Source of the DNA: an uncultured Pelagibacteraceae bacterium
GTDB taxonomy: Bacteria; Pseudomonadota; Alphaproteobacteria; Pelagibacterales; Pelagibacteraceae
DNA: 62,453 nt
Direction of reading: 5' to 3'
NCBI GenBank assembly: GCA_902607805.1
Contig: CACLLR010000003.1
Location: forward strand, 1-62,453
Both the position numbers and the translations under genes were made by a program. The number at the start of each line of letters is the position of its first letter. Within the stretch, counting starts at the first letter, position 1. The notes beneath the pieces are model-generated. The model was not told the origin of the DNA. It saw only the letters and a program-made list of their open reading frames with translations, and did not search any database. This document shows positions 1 through 8,647 of this stretch, one piece after another.

Positions 1-1
1 T

Positions 2-1369
2 AATTACTTAACAAAGATTCCGAAAGAAATAATAACGTTTTCCGATGATATGGATGGTCTCAGAAAGATACCAGATAATATTCCCAATCAAGAAATTTTA
101 AAACAAAATCTGCATAAGCCATTAACTAGTGTTCCAGATCCGTTTAAAAAATATACAAGCTTTGGAGAACATAATAATGAAATGTTAAAAAAATTTTTAA
201 ATAATTTTAATTTTAATTATATTTTTAAAAGTTCTACAGAACTTTATAAAAGTGGTTTTTTTAATGAAACTTTAAAATTAGTCTTAAAAAATTATCAAGA
301 AATTATGAATATCATTATTCCTACTTTAGGAAAAGAAAGACAGAGAACCTATTCTCCCTTTTTACCTATTTGCCCTACAACTGGAACTGTATTAGAAATA
401 CCAGTATTAGAGATTAATGAAAAAAATTCAAATATAATTTTTGATAATGAAGGACAAAAACTAGAAAAAAGTATTTTGGACGGTGAATGTAAACTTCAAT
501 GGAAAGTAGATTGGGCAATGCGATGGTTTGCATTAGATGTAGATTTTGAAATGTATGGAAAAGATTTAATTGAAAGCGCAATATTATCAAGCAAAATTGT
601 AAAACAATTAGGTAAAAAAAATCCTTCAGGATTTGCCTATGAACTATTTCTTGATGAGAAAGGAGAAAAAATTTCTAAATCTAAAGGTAATGGAATTACA
701 ATTGATGATTGGTTGAAATATGCATCACCAGAAAGTTTATCTTTGTTTATGTATCAAAATCCAAAAAGAGCAAAAAAACTTTATAAAGAAATTGTTCCTA
801 AATCAGTAGATGAATACTTGGAAGCAATAGATAAAAGCAAAAATCAAAATGAACTTCAGCTTTTACTAAATCCAGCTTGGTATGTGCATAATGGAAAAAT
901 ACCAAATGAAAATATAATAATGACTTTTTCAATGTTATTAAATCTTGTTGAAACAAGTAATGCTGAAAACAAAGATTTATTATGGAAATTTGTTAAAAAA
1001 TACAAACCGAATATTAATCAAGAAGAATATCCAATATTTGACAAACTAATTAATTATGCAATTAAATATTTTAAAGATGTAGTTAGTAATAATAAAAAAT
1101 ATAAAAAACCAAATGATTTAGAAATAAAAGCTCTTAAAGCTCTAATTATTAGGTTAGAAAAATGTGATGATGATATGCAACCAGAAGAAATTCAAACAGA
1201 AATTTATAGTGTTGGAAAAAATAATGGATATAAAGATAATCTGAGAGAATGGTTTAAACTTATATATGAGGTAGTTTTTGGAGACGAAAATGGTCCAAGA
1301 TTAGGTTTTTTTATTAGTTTTTTTGGGGTTAAAGAAACAACAAAGTTGATAGAAGATAAAATTAAATAA
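2..1369 (+). CDS. lysK: Lysyl-tRNA synthetase class I (5' partial; frame open to window start)
   Basis: Frame 2 is open from the first bases (NYLTKIPKEIITFSDDMDGLRK...); KISKSKGNG (KMSKS-type) motif; class I LysRS-like protein. Confidence 0.9.
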   Translation, partial: NYLTKIPKEIITFSDDMDGLRKIPDNIPNQEILKQNLHKPLTSVPDPFKKYTSFGEHNNEMLKKFLNNFNFNYIFKSSTELYKSGFFNETLKLVLKNYQEIMNIIIPTLGKERQRTYSPFLPICPTTGTVLEIPVLEINEKNSNIIFDNEGQKLEKSILDGECKLQWKVDWAMRWFALDVDFEMYGKDLIESAILSSKIVKQLGKKNPSGFAYELFLDEKGEKISKSKGNGITIDDWLKYASPESLSLFMYQNPKRAKKLYKEIVPKSVDEYLEAIDKSKNQNELQLLLNPAWYVHNGKIPNENIIMTFSMLLNLVETSNAENKDLLWKFVKKYKPNINQEEYPIFDKLINYAIKYFKDVVSNNKKYKKPNDLEIKALKALIIRLEKCDDDMQPEEIQTEIYSVGKNNGYKDNLREWFKLIYEVVFGDENGPRLGFFISFFGVKETTKLIEDKIK

Positions 1370-2408
1370 TGTTTTCAAAAATTAGATCTTTAATTTTTAA
1401 ATTAGATCCAGAATTGGCACATAATTTAGCAATAAAATCATTAAAATTAAATTATTTTCCTAAATATAAATTAAAAAATAATGACTCAATCAAAACAACT
1501 ATTTTCGGAAAAACTATACCCAATCCAGTTGGAGTTGCGGCTGGATTTGACAAGGACGCAGAAGTTTACAATTCACTACTTAAATTAGGCTTCGGTTTTG
1601 TAGAAGTTGGTACAGTTACTCCTTTTAGCCAATATGGAAACTCAAAACCAAGAATTTTTCGTTTAGAAGAAGATCTAGCACTTATAAATAGACTGGGATT
1701 TAATAATTCTGGTTCTGATAAAGTTTATTATACTATATCTAAAAATCCTCCATCAGGTTTATTAGGAATAAATATAGGTCCAAATAGCAATTCAAAAAAT
1801 AGAATAGAAGACTATTTAATTTGTTTAAGAAAATTTTATAAATTAGCAGATTATCTTACAATAAATATATCTTCACCTAATACAGAAAATTTAAGAAGCT
1901 TTCATGATAAAGAAGAACTAAATGATTTACTTAGCTCTATTGAAAAAGAAAAAACAAATTTGAAAACCACTATACCAATTGCAGTAAAAATTTCCCCAGA
2001 TATTAATGATGAAGATATTGAAATTATTTCAGATTTATTAATTAAATACAGAATTGAGGCAGTCATAATTTCAAATACTACTGAAAAAATAGAGAAAATT
2101 TGATAAATATAAATAAATTAGAAAAAGGAGGATTATCTGGAAAACCTTTAGAGAATAAATCAAATATTACTATAAATAAATTTTATAAAAATTTGAAAAA
2201 TAAAATTAAAATTATAGGAGTTGGAGGAGTAGATTCAGGTAAAAGTGCATATGAAAAAATATTAAATGGTGCTAGTTTAATTCAACTTTATACTGGAATG
2301 GTTTATCAAGGGCCCAATATTTCAAATAAAATTAATGAGGAATTAATAGTTATTTTAAAGAAAGAAGGATTTGAAAATATTTCAGAAGCTATAGGAGTAA
2401 AAAATTGA
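1369..2408 (+). pseudogene. pyrD: Dihydroorotate dehydrogenase (class 2), interrupted by an apparent 1-nt deletion
   Basis: ORF 1369-2103 has GVAAGFDKDAEVYNSLLKLGFGFVEVGTVTP; ORF 2100-2408 has GGLSGKPL and IIGVGGVDSGKSAYEKI; adding one A in the A6 run at 2084-2089 joins them as SNTTEKNRENLINI..GGLSGKPL. Confidence 0.9.
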
Positions 2409-2410
2409 TC

Positions 2411-2439
2411 TTGACTGCCAACATTTCAACACATATACA
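2411..2439 (+). promoter_or_regulatory. Sigma70-type promoter for rpmB (TTGACT-N17-TATACA)
   Basis: TTGACT at 2411-2416, 17-nt spacer, TATACA at 2434-2439; rpmB ATG at 2451. Confidence 0.7.
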
Positions 2440-2450
2440 GTCTTCAAATT

Positions 2451-2732
2451 ATGTCTAAAAAATGCGAACTTACCGGTAAAATACCTCTTAAAGGTCATAA
2501 AGTTAGTCACGCTAATAATAAGACAAAAAGAAGATTTTTGCCAAATTTAAAAAAAGTTAAATTTAAAAGTGATATTTTAAATAAAAGTTTAAGAATTTCA
2601 GTTTCAAACGCTGGAGTAAGATCAGTAGATAAAAAAGGAAGTTTTGATCATTTTTTAAAATCTGCTAAAACAAAAAATCTTTCTTTAAGACTTAAAAAAT
2701 TAAAAAAAACATTATTAAGTAAAACTGCTTAA
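2451..2732 (+). CDS. rpmB: 50S ribosomal protein L28
   Basis: MSKKCELTGKIPLKGHKVSHANNKTKRRFLPNL, typical L28. Confidence 0.96.
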   Translation: MSKKCELTGKIPLKGHKVSHANNKTKRRFLPNLKKVKFKSDILNKSLRISVSNAGVRSVDKKGSFDHFLKSAKTKNLSLRLKKLKKTLLSKTA

Positions 2733-3280
2733 TGAATAAATTGTTTATGACCCTCTCATTTTTAATGGGAGTTGTTGTTCTTCTTTCAAATTATTTAGTC
2801 CAATTTCCTGTAAAATATTATGGGATGCAAGAAGTTTTAACTTATGGAGCTTTTAGCTATCCTATAGCTTTTTTAATTACTGATTTAGCTAATAGAGCTT
2901 ATGGTAAATTTATAGCAAAAAAGATTGTTTATATTGGATTTATTGTAGGTATTAGTTTTACAATTTTTTTTTCAACAAATTTTACAGATATAATTTCCAT
3001 TAGGATCGCAATAGGATCTGGAACTGCATTTATAATAGCTCAATTATTAGATGTACAAATTTTTGATAAATTTAGAAAAAGAAAATGGTTTATTGCCCCA
3101 TTGGCCTCCTCTTTAATTGGTTCAGTAGTTGATACTTTTTTATTTTTTTCTATTTCTTTTTATGGCACTGGAGTTCCATGGTTTTCATTATCATTAGGGG
3201 ATTTAGTTGTAAAATTCATTGTTGCATTAGTTATGCTTATACCATTTAGATTTTTTTCTAGGAATTTTAAAGCTGCTTAG
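2732..3280 (+). CDS. VUT/YhhQ family queuosine precursor transporter
   Basis: NYLVQFPVKY..LTYGAFSYPIAFLITDLANRAYG, multi-TM protein. Confidence 0.85.
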   Translation: MNKLFMTLSFLMGVVVLLSNYLVQFPVKYYGMQEVLTYGAFSYPIAFLITDLANRAYGKFIAKKIVYIGFIVGISFTIFFSTNFTDIISIRIAIGSGTAFIIAQLLDVQIFDKFRKRKWFIAPLASSLIGSVVDTFLFFSISFYGTGVPWFSLSLGDLVVKFIVALVMLIPFRFFSRNFKAA

Positions 3281-4151
3281 ACAGAAATTTATATGATAAA
3301 ATCTTATAAGCTAATTTAGCTACTAAAAAATTATAAGAATTAAAACCTTTAATTGGAGCAAGTTCGTTAATATCTGCACCGACAATATTAGAATTTTTGC
3401 AAGCAATTTTAATTATATTTAAGGTTTCATCCCAAAACAAACCTCCAGGTTCAGGAGTGCCTGTTGCTGGCATTATACTTGAGTCTAAACCATCAACATC
3501 AAAAGTTATATAGACAGTTTTATTTTTTATAAGTTTTTTAAATTTATTCATGTTCCATCTTGATTTATCCTTTGCCCAAAAAATATTTATTCTTTTAGAA
3601 TTTTTTTTTAATATAGGAATTTCATTTTTAGAAATATTTCTGATGCCAAAAGATATTATAGAAACATTTTTATAATCTAAACATCTTTTTATAGCTGAGG
3701 CATGTGAATATTTTTCACCATTATAACTTTCTCTTAAATCTGCGTGAGCATCAAAATGCAACAAACATATTTTTTTGAATTTTTTTGTAAAGGGCAATAT
3801 ACAACCTGGTGTAATTGAATGTTCGCCTCCAAAAGTCATTGGAAATAAATTTTTTTCTAAAATTTTATGATTTATATCTGATATTTTTTTTAGTGCTTTT
3901 TTAATGTTGTTATCAATTTTAAAAGGTTTAAGAGTTTTTATTCCTATTTTCTTATATGGCTCACAATTTAACTCTTCATCATATAGTTCTACTTGGTGTG
4001 AAGCTTTTATTATTTCTTTTGGTCCATTTTTTGTTCCTCCACCATAGCTCACAGTTTTTTCTAAACCAAAAGGAATTATTACTACTTTTTCCTTAAAACT
4101 AAATTTATTTTCAATTCCAAGAAACCCATGTTTGTTAGATAGATAGTTCAA
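3267..4151 (-). CDS. speB: Agmatinase / arginase family ureohydrolase
   Basis: GGEHSITPG, HFDAHADLRESY, TFDVDGLDSSIMPATGTPEPGG metal-binding motifs. Confidence 0.88.
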   Translation of the reverse strand: MNYLSNKHGFLGIENKFSFKEKVVIIPFGLEKTVSYGGGTKNGPKEIIKASHQVELYDEELNCEPYKKIGIKTLKPFKIDNNIKKALKKISDINHKILEKNLFPMTFGGEHSITPGCILPFTKKFKKICLLHFDAHADLRESYNGEKYSHASAIKRCLDYKNVSIISFGIRNISKNEIPILKKNSKRINIFWAKDKSRWNMNKFKKLIKNKTVYITFDVDGLDSSIMPATGTPEPGGLFWDETLNIIKIACKNSNIVGADINELAPIKGFNSYNFLVAKLAYKILSYKFLSKQL

Positions 4152-4154
4152 TTT

Positions 4155-5198
4155 TTACCCAAATATATTTGAAAAATTTTTTCTAGTTCTATTTTTCCAT
4201 TCACCTTTATGATAAGCATCGCTTACAATTAATGGTAGCACAGAAGTTGCTTCTGCAAAAACCATTTGTTCTTTAGTTACATTAACTTTACCCCAAGAAC
4301 TTGCTTCTTTAAGAGTAGAGCTGCTACATGCTCCATCTCTTGAGTCAGCTACTGTAATTTGTATAGCATATTTATGCATATCAACTTCTTTTCCTAAAAG
4401 TTCAGCACATATAACAGTATCTTGGATAAAGTTTTTTGGAACACCACCTCCAATCATAAATAAACCAGATCCGCTAGATTTTATCTTTATTTCAGTAAGC
4501 TCACGAAATTCTCTAATAGAGTCTATAGTTATATGTTTTTTTGGATTTTGTTCTTGATGCATAACTAACCCAAAACCAGCACTTGAGTCAGTAAATGCTG
4601 GGCAGAATATTGGAACTTTGTTATTGTAAGCAGTTTCTATTAATGATCCTTTTTTTTTTGAATTTGATTTTAAATATTTTCCAATTTCTTTAATAAATTC
4701 TCTAGATGTAAAACTTTTTGCCTCTAAATTATTTGCAATTTCACAAATTTTTTTGTCACACATTTGAAGCTCATCTTCATCAATATATGTATCATAAATT
4801 CTATCAATGTAATTACTTCTTAATTCAGTATCATCTTGAAATTGTGAACCTTGATAATGTTTAAATCCTAATGCTTCAAAAAAATCCATATCAATTATTG
4901 ATGCTCCAGTAGCTACTATAGCATCAACCATATTATATTTGACCATATCTCTATAAATATTCATACATCCAGCAGCAGAAGTTGAGCCAGCTAAAGTTAA
5001 AAAAATAGTACAATCTTTATCTTTAATCATTTCATTAAATATATTCGATGCATTTGCTGTTTCTCTTGAAACAAAAGACATTTTTTCCATTGATGAAATT
5101 ATTTTTCTGGAGTCAAAAGAAGTAATATCAATATGCTCAACTTCTTTTTTTAAAAAACTTTTTTTACTATTATGTGTTAAATTTTTTTTGTCTGACAT
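4155..5198 (-). CDS. Deoxyhypusine synthase-like protein
   Basis: DHS family; LTLAGSTSAAGCMNIYRDMV, MIGGGVPKNFIQDT, catalytic-Lys-like SSWGKVNV. Confidence 0.88.
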   Translation of the reverse strand: MSDKKNLTHNSKKSFLKKEVEHIDITSFDSRKIISSMEKMSFVSRETANASNIFNEMIKDKDCTIFLTLAGSTSAAGCMNIYRDMVKYNMVDAIVATGASIIDMDFFEALGFKHYQGSQFQDDTELRSNYIDRIYDTYIDEDELQMCDKKICEIANNLEAKSFTSREFIKEIGKYLKSNSKKKGSLIETAYNNKVPIFCPAFTDSSAGFGLVMHQEQNPKKHITIDSIREFRELTEIKIKSSGSGLFMIGGGVPKNFIQDTVICAELLGKEVDMHKYAIQITVADSRDGACSSSTLKEASSWGKVNVTKEQMVFAEATSVLPLIVSDAYHKGEWKNRTRKNFSNIFG

Positions 5199-6377
5199 TT
5201 AAGCAACAAGAAAACCACTTAATGTTTCTTTGTTATACATTGTCATAATAGGATTATCTTCTACTTCAAAAATTTCATCTGAAAAAAAACCATTAAATTG
5301 AGTTCTGAAAGTTAATCCATAAGCACCTAACTGACCCAACTCAATGTAATCATTTTCTTTAACATTGTTTGGTAGAACAAAAGGACCTTTCATATAATCC
5401 ATGCTATCACATGTTGGACCATAAAAATCAAATGAATTTATTTTTTTAGAAACTAATCTTCCATTTGTAAGTAATTTTGCAGGATAGACTATATTTGGAA
5501 CGCCTGCATCAAATAAAGTTCCGTAAGTTCCATCATTAATAAATAATTTTTGTTTTTTTCTTAAAAGAACTTTAACAATTGTAGAACCGCTTTCAGCAAC
5601 AATAGCTCTGCCTGGTTCACAAATTATTTCAGGCATTTTATGTAATTTTAAATTGTTTAAGCTTTTCTTTATTTCATTAAAATAATTTTCTAAAGATTGA
5701 GGAATTAGATCTGGATAAATTGTAGGAAAACCTCCTCCTATATTAATGTAATCAGGGATTATTTTAGTTTTTTTAATTATTTTTCCAATTTCCTCTATTC
5801 CTCTGGAATAAGAAATTGGATGCATGCATTGTGATCCAACATGAAAACTTAGACCAATTTTTTTTGCATATTGTTTTGCAAGCCTCAGCAATCCTATAGC
5901 TTCTGAAATTAATGCTCCAAATTTTTTTGATAAATCTATTTCCGCATGTTCATTGGAAACTGAAACTCTTACAAATAAATTTAAATCTTTTGCATGATCT
6001 GTACTTTCAATTATTTTTATTAGTTCATCTTTAGAATCTAATGCAAAAGTTTTTACACCATGTTTAAAATACGCTTCATTTATACTTTCTCTACTTTTTA
6101 CAGTATGCATATATGAACATTGAGCTTTTGGATTAATTTTTTTAATAGTTTCTATTTCTTTTATTGAAGCTACATCAAAATTATTTATACCACTCTCTAA
6201 AATTGTTTTTAAAACTTCAACATGTGGATTAGTCTTAACTGCATAAAGTACTTTACCCAAAAAATTTTTTTGAAAGAACTTAGAAGCAACAACTATAGAT
6301 TGCTTTCTAATGCAATAAACAGGTTTTGTCGGTTTCAGTTGATTTATTAGTTCTTCAACTGATTTAAATTTTTTCAT
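5199..6377 (-). CDS. PLP-dependent ornithine/arginine/lysine-type decarboxylase (fold III)
   Basis: YAVKTNPHVEVLKTI PLP-Lys motif, FHVGSQCMHP, INIGGGFP, CEPGRAIVAESG, GPTCDSMD. Confidence 0.88.
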   Translation of the reverse strand: MKKFKSVEELINQLKPTKPVYCIRKQSIVVASKFFQKNFLGKVLYAVKTNPHVEVLKTILESGINNFDVASIKEIETIKKINPKAQCSYMHTVKSRESINEAYFKHGVKTFALDSKDELIKIIESTDHAKDLNLFVRVSVSNEHAEIDLSKKFGALISEAIGLLRLAKQYAKKIGLSFHVGSQCMHPISYSRGIEEIGKIIKKTKIIPDYINIGGGFPTIYPDLIPQSLENYFNEIKKSLNNLKLHKMPEIICEPGRAIVAESGSTIVKVLLRKKQKLFINDGTYGTLFDAGVPNIVYPAKLLTNGRLVSKKINSFDFYGPTCDSMDYMKGPFVLPNNVKENDYIELGQLGAYGLTFRTQFNGFFSDEIFEVEDNPIMTMYNKETLSGFLVA

Positions 6378-6522
6378 ATTTGCTCCAAAAAAAATTTACT
6401 AAAAAAAAATTTGCATATCAGTTATGCAGATTTCATATAAACTCAGCATTTATGGGATATGTAAGATAATGTAAAGAAAATAATGTATTGAAATTTAAAT
6501 TTTTAATCACCATATTAGACCC

Positions 6523-7086
6523 ATGATAGAAACAGCAAATATTAAAAAATTAACAGAATTTAAGGATAAATCTCTACTTATAGTAGATGACGATAACCCT
6601 TTTAGGGAGAGATTGGCAAGGGCAATGGAAAAAAAAGGATTTGAAGTTACTCAAGCAGAAAGTGTATTGAAAGGTATACAGTCAATTAAAACTAAAAATC
6701 CAGCATTTGCAGTTGTGGATTTGAGGCTTAATGATGGAAATGGTTTAGAAGTAGTAAAAGAAATTCAAAGAAATAAAAACGATAGCAGAATTATTATGCT
6801 TACAGGATATGGAAATATCCCTACTGCAGTTGCTGCTATAAAAGAAGGTGCCATAGATTACCTAGCCAAGCCGGCAGATGCTGACGATGTTGAAAAAGCG
6901 CTTTTAGCTGATCCAAATAAAAAAGCGGATCCACCAGAAAATCCAATGTCAGCTGATAGAGTGAAGTGGGAACATATACATAGAGTATTTGAATTGTGTA
7001 ATAGAAATGTATCGGAAACCGCCAGAAGACTAAAAATGCATAGAAGAACTTTACAAAGAATACTTTCTAAAAGATCTCCTAGATAA
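6523..7086 (+). CDS. Response regulator, PrrA/RegA/ActR family
   Basis: Receiver domain LLIVDDDNPFRERLARAMEKKGFEV..VVDLRLNDGNGLEVV; Fis-type HTH KMHRRTLQRILSKRSPR. Confidence 0.9.
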   Translation: MIETANIKKLTEFKDKSLLIVDDDNPFRERLARAMEKKGFEVTQAESVLKGIQSIKTKNPAFAVVDLRLNDGNGLEVVKEIQRNKNDSRIIMLTGYGNIPTAVAAIKEGAIDYLAKPADADDVEKALLADPNKKADPPENPMSADRVKWEHIHRVFELCNRNVSETARRLKMHRRTLQRILSKRSPR

Positions 7087-7630
7087 ATTTTCTAATTTTT
7101 AAAATTTTTGAACTTAAAAAACTTAATATAAGTAATTTAAAAATTTCTGCCAATAAAAATGGTTTAACTCCCAATTCATATATTGGCTTATCCCATCCAA
7201 TAAGCTTTCCTAACCATAATACTCCTAAAATATAAATTATCGAAACACATAAACTTAATTTTAAAAATATAAAAAATATATTTGTTTTTAAATTAACATA
7301 CCCAGATAAAAATGTTGCAAATAAAAAACCAATTAAATATCCCATAGTGGGACCAGTAAAATATATTAATCCTATACCTTTTTCAGGAGAATTAGAAAAT
7401 ACAGGTAAGCCAAATATTCCTTCCAATAAATATAGTCCTACAGATGCAAATGCAATTTTGTATCCCAAACTCATTCCAAGCATCAAAACAACAAAAGTTT
7501 GCATAGTCATTGGCACTGGATAGAAAGGAATTTTTACTTTAGCAGATATTGTAAGTAAAATTGAACCCAATAAAGCAATTAAAAAATATTTGATTAATTT
7601 TTGGTTTAAGTTTGTTTTGATTGCTTCCAT
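7079..7630 (-). CDS. bioY: Biotin transporter BioY
   Basis: VKIPFYPVPMTMQTFVVLMLGMSLG..LYLLEGIFGLPVF, BioY signature. Confidence 0.92.
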   Translation of the reverse strand: MEAIKTNLNQKLIKYFLIALLGSILLTISAKVKIPFYPVPMTMQTFVVLMLGMSLGYKIAFASVGLYLLEGIFGLPVFSNSPEKGIGLIYFTGPTMGYLIGFLFATFLSGYVNLKTNIFFIFLKLSLCVSIIYILGVLWLGKLIGWDKPIYELGVKPFLLAEIFKLLILSFLSSKILKIRKFI

Positions 7631-7666
7631 ATAGTTTAATATTTTACTATTTTAATTATAAATTTG

Positions 7667-8596
7667 CTAGTTTTTTGTTAATCTCATAAATACGTCTTCT
7701 AAATTTGCTTCATCAGTTGAAATATCCGATATATTAGCATTTTGTTGATGTATATAACTTATAACTTCTTCAATTTTAACCTTACTTTTGTCGTATGAAA
7801 TTTCTAATAAATTATTTTTGTAAGATATTATTTCTAAAAAATCTAAATTAATTTCTTCTATATTTATTTTTTTATCTAATAATAATTTCACATTTTTTCT
7901 TTGAATTCGGTCAATTAAATTTTTTGTACTATCAAGAGCTACTAACTCCCCTTTATTTAATATACCAATACGATCACACATTTTTTCAGCTTCAGTTAAA
8001 TAGTGCGTAGTTAAAATTATTGTTACACCTTGTTTATTTAATAATTTAACATTTTTCCAAAGATTGCTTCTTAATTCTACATCTACTCCTGCAGTAGGTT
8101 CATCTAAAATAACTATTGGTGGCTGGTGAACTAGCGCCTTTGCAACCAATAATCTTCTTTTCATTCCTCCAGACAAACTTCTAGAGTAACTATTTGCTTG
8201 ATCTTCTAAAGATACAAGTTTTAAAATAGTATCAGTAATTCTATCTTTTTTTTTTACTCCATAAAGTCCAGCATGTAATTCTAATAGTTTTTTTGGAGTA
8301 AAAAATGGATCAAGATTTACTTCTTGAGGAACTATTCCAATAGATGCCCTTACTTGTCTAGGATTAGTATCTAAATTGAAACCCCAAACAAAAACTTCTC
8401 CAGATGATTTTATAGAAGTGCCAGCTAAAATATTTATGAATGTGCTTTTGCCAGCACCATTTGGACCTAGAAGTCCAAATATTTCTCCCTCATTCACCTC
8501 TAAGTTTAAATTATTTAACGCATGTACAGATTTAGAACTATTTTTTGAGTAAAATTTATTTAAATTTTTGACAGTTAATACTTTTTTATTATTCAT
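7667..8596 (-). CDS. ABC transporter ATP-binding protein (ABC-2/drug-type)
   Basis: GPNGAGKST Walker A, LSGGMKRRLLVAKAL signature, VILDEPTAGVD Walker B. Confidence 0.9.
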   Translation of the reverse strand: MNNKKVLTVKNLNKFYSKNSSKSVHALNNLNLEVNEGEIFGLLGPNGAGKSTFINILAGTSIKSSGEVFVWGFNLDTNPRQVRASIGIVPQEVNLDPFFTPKKLLELHAGLYGVKKKDRITDTILKLVSLEDQANSYSRSLSGGMKRRLLVAKALVHQPPIVILDEPTAGVDVELRSNLWKNVKLLNKQGVTIILTTHYLTEAEKMCDRIGILNKGELVALDSTKNLIDRIQRKNVKLLLDKKINIEEINLDFLEIISYKNNLLEISYDKSKVKIEEVISYIHQQNANISDISTDEANLEDVFMRLTKN

Positions 8597-8647
8597 TGAG
8601 AAATATATACTTATATCATTTGGCTAAATTAATATAAAATTAAATTT

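Noticed and set aside
3267-3280. Convergent gene overlaps (also 7079-7086, 17109-17126, 26395-26398)
   Set aside because: Short overlaps are expected in a streamlined genome; no sign of misassembly.
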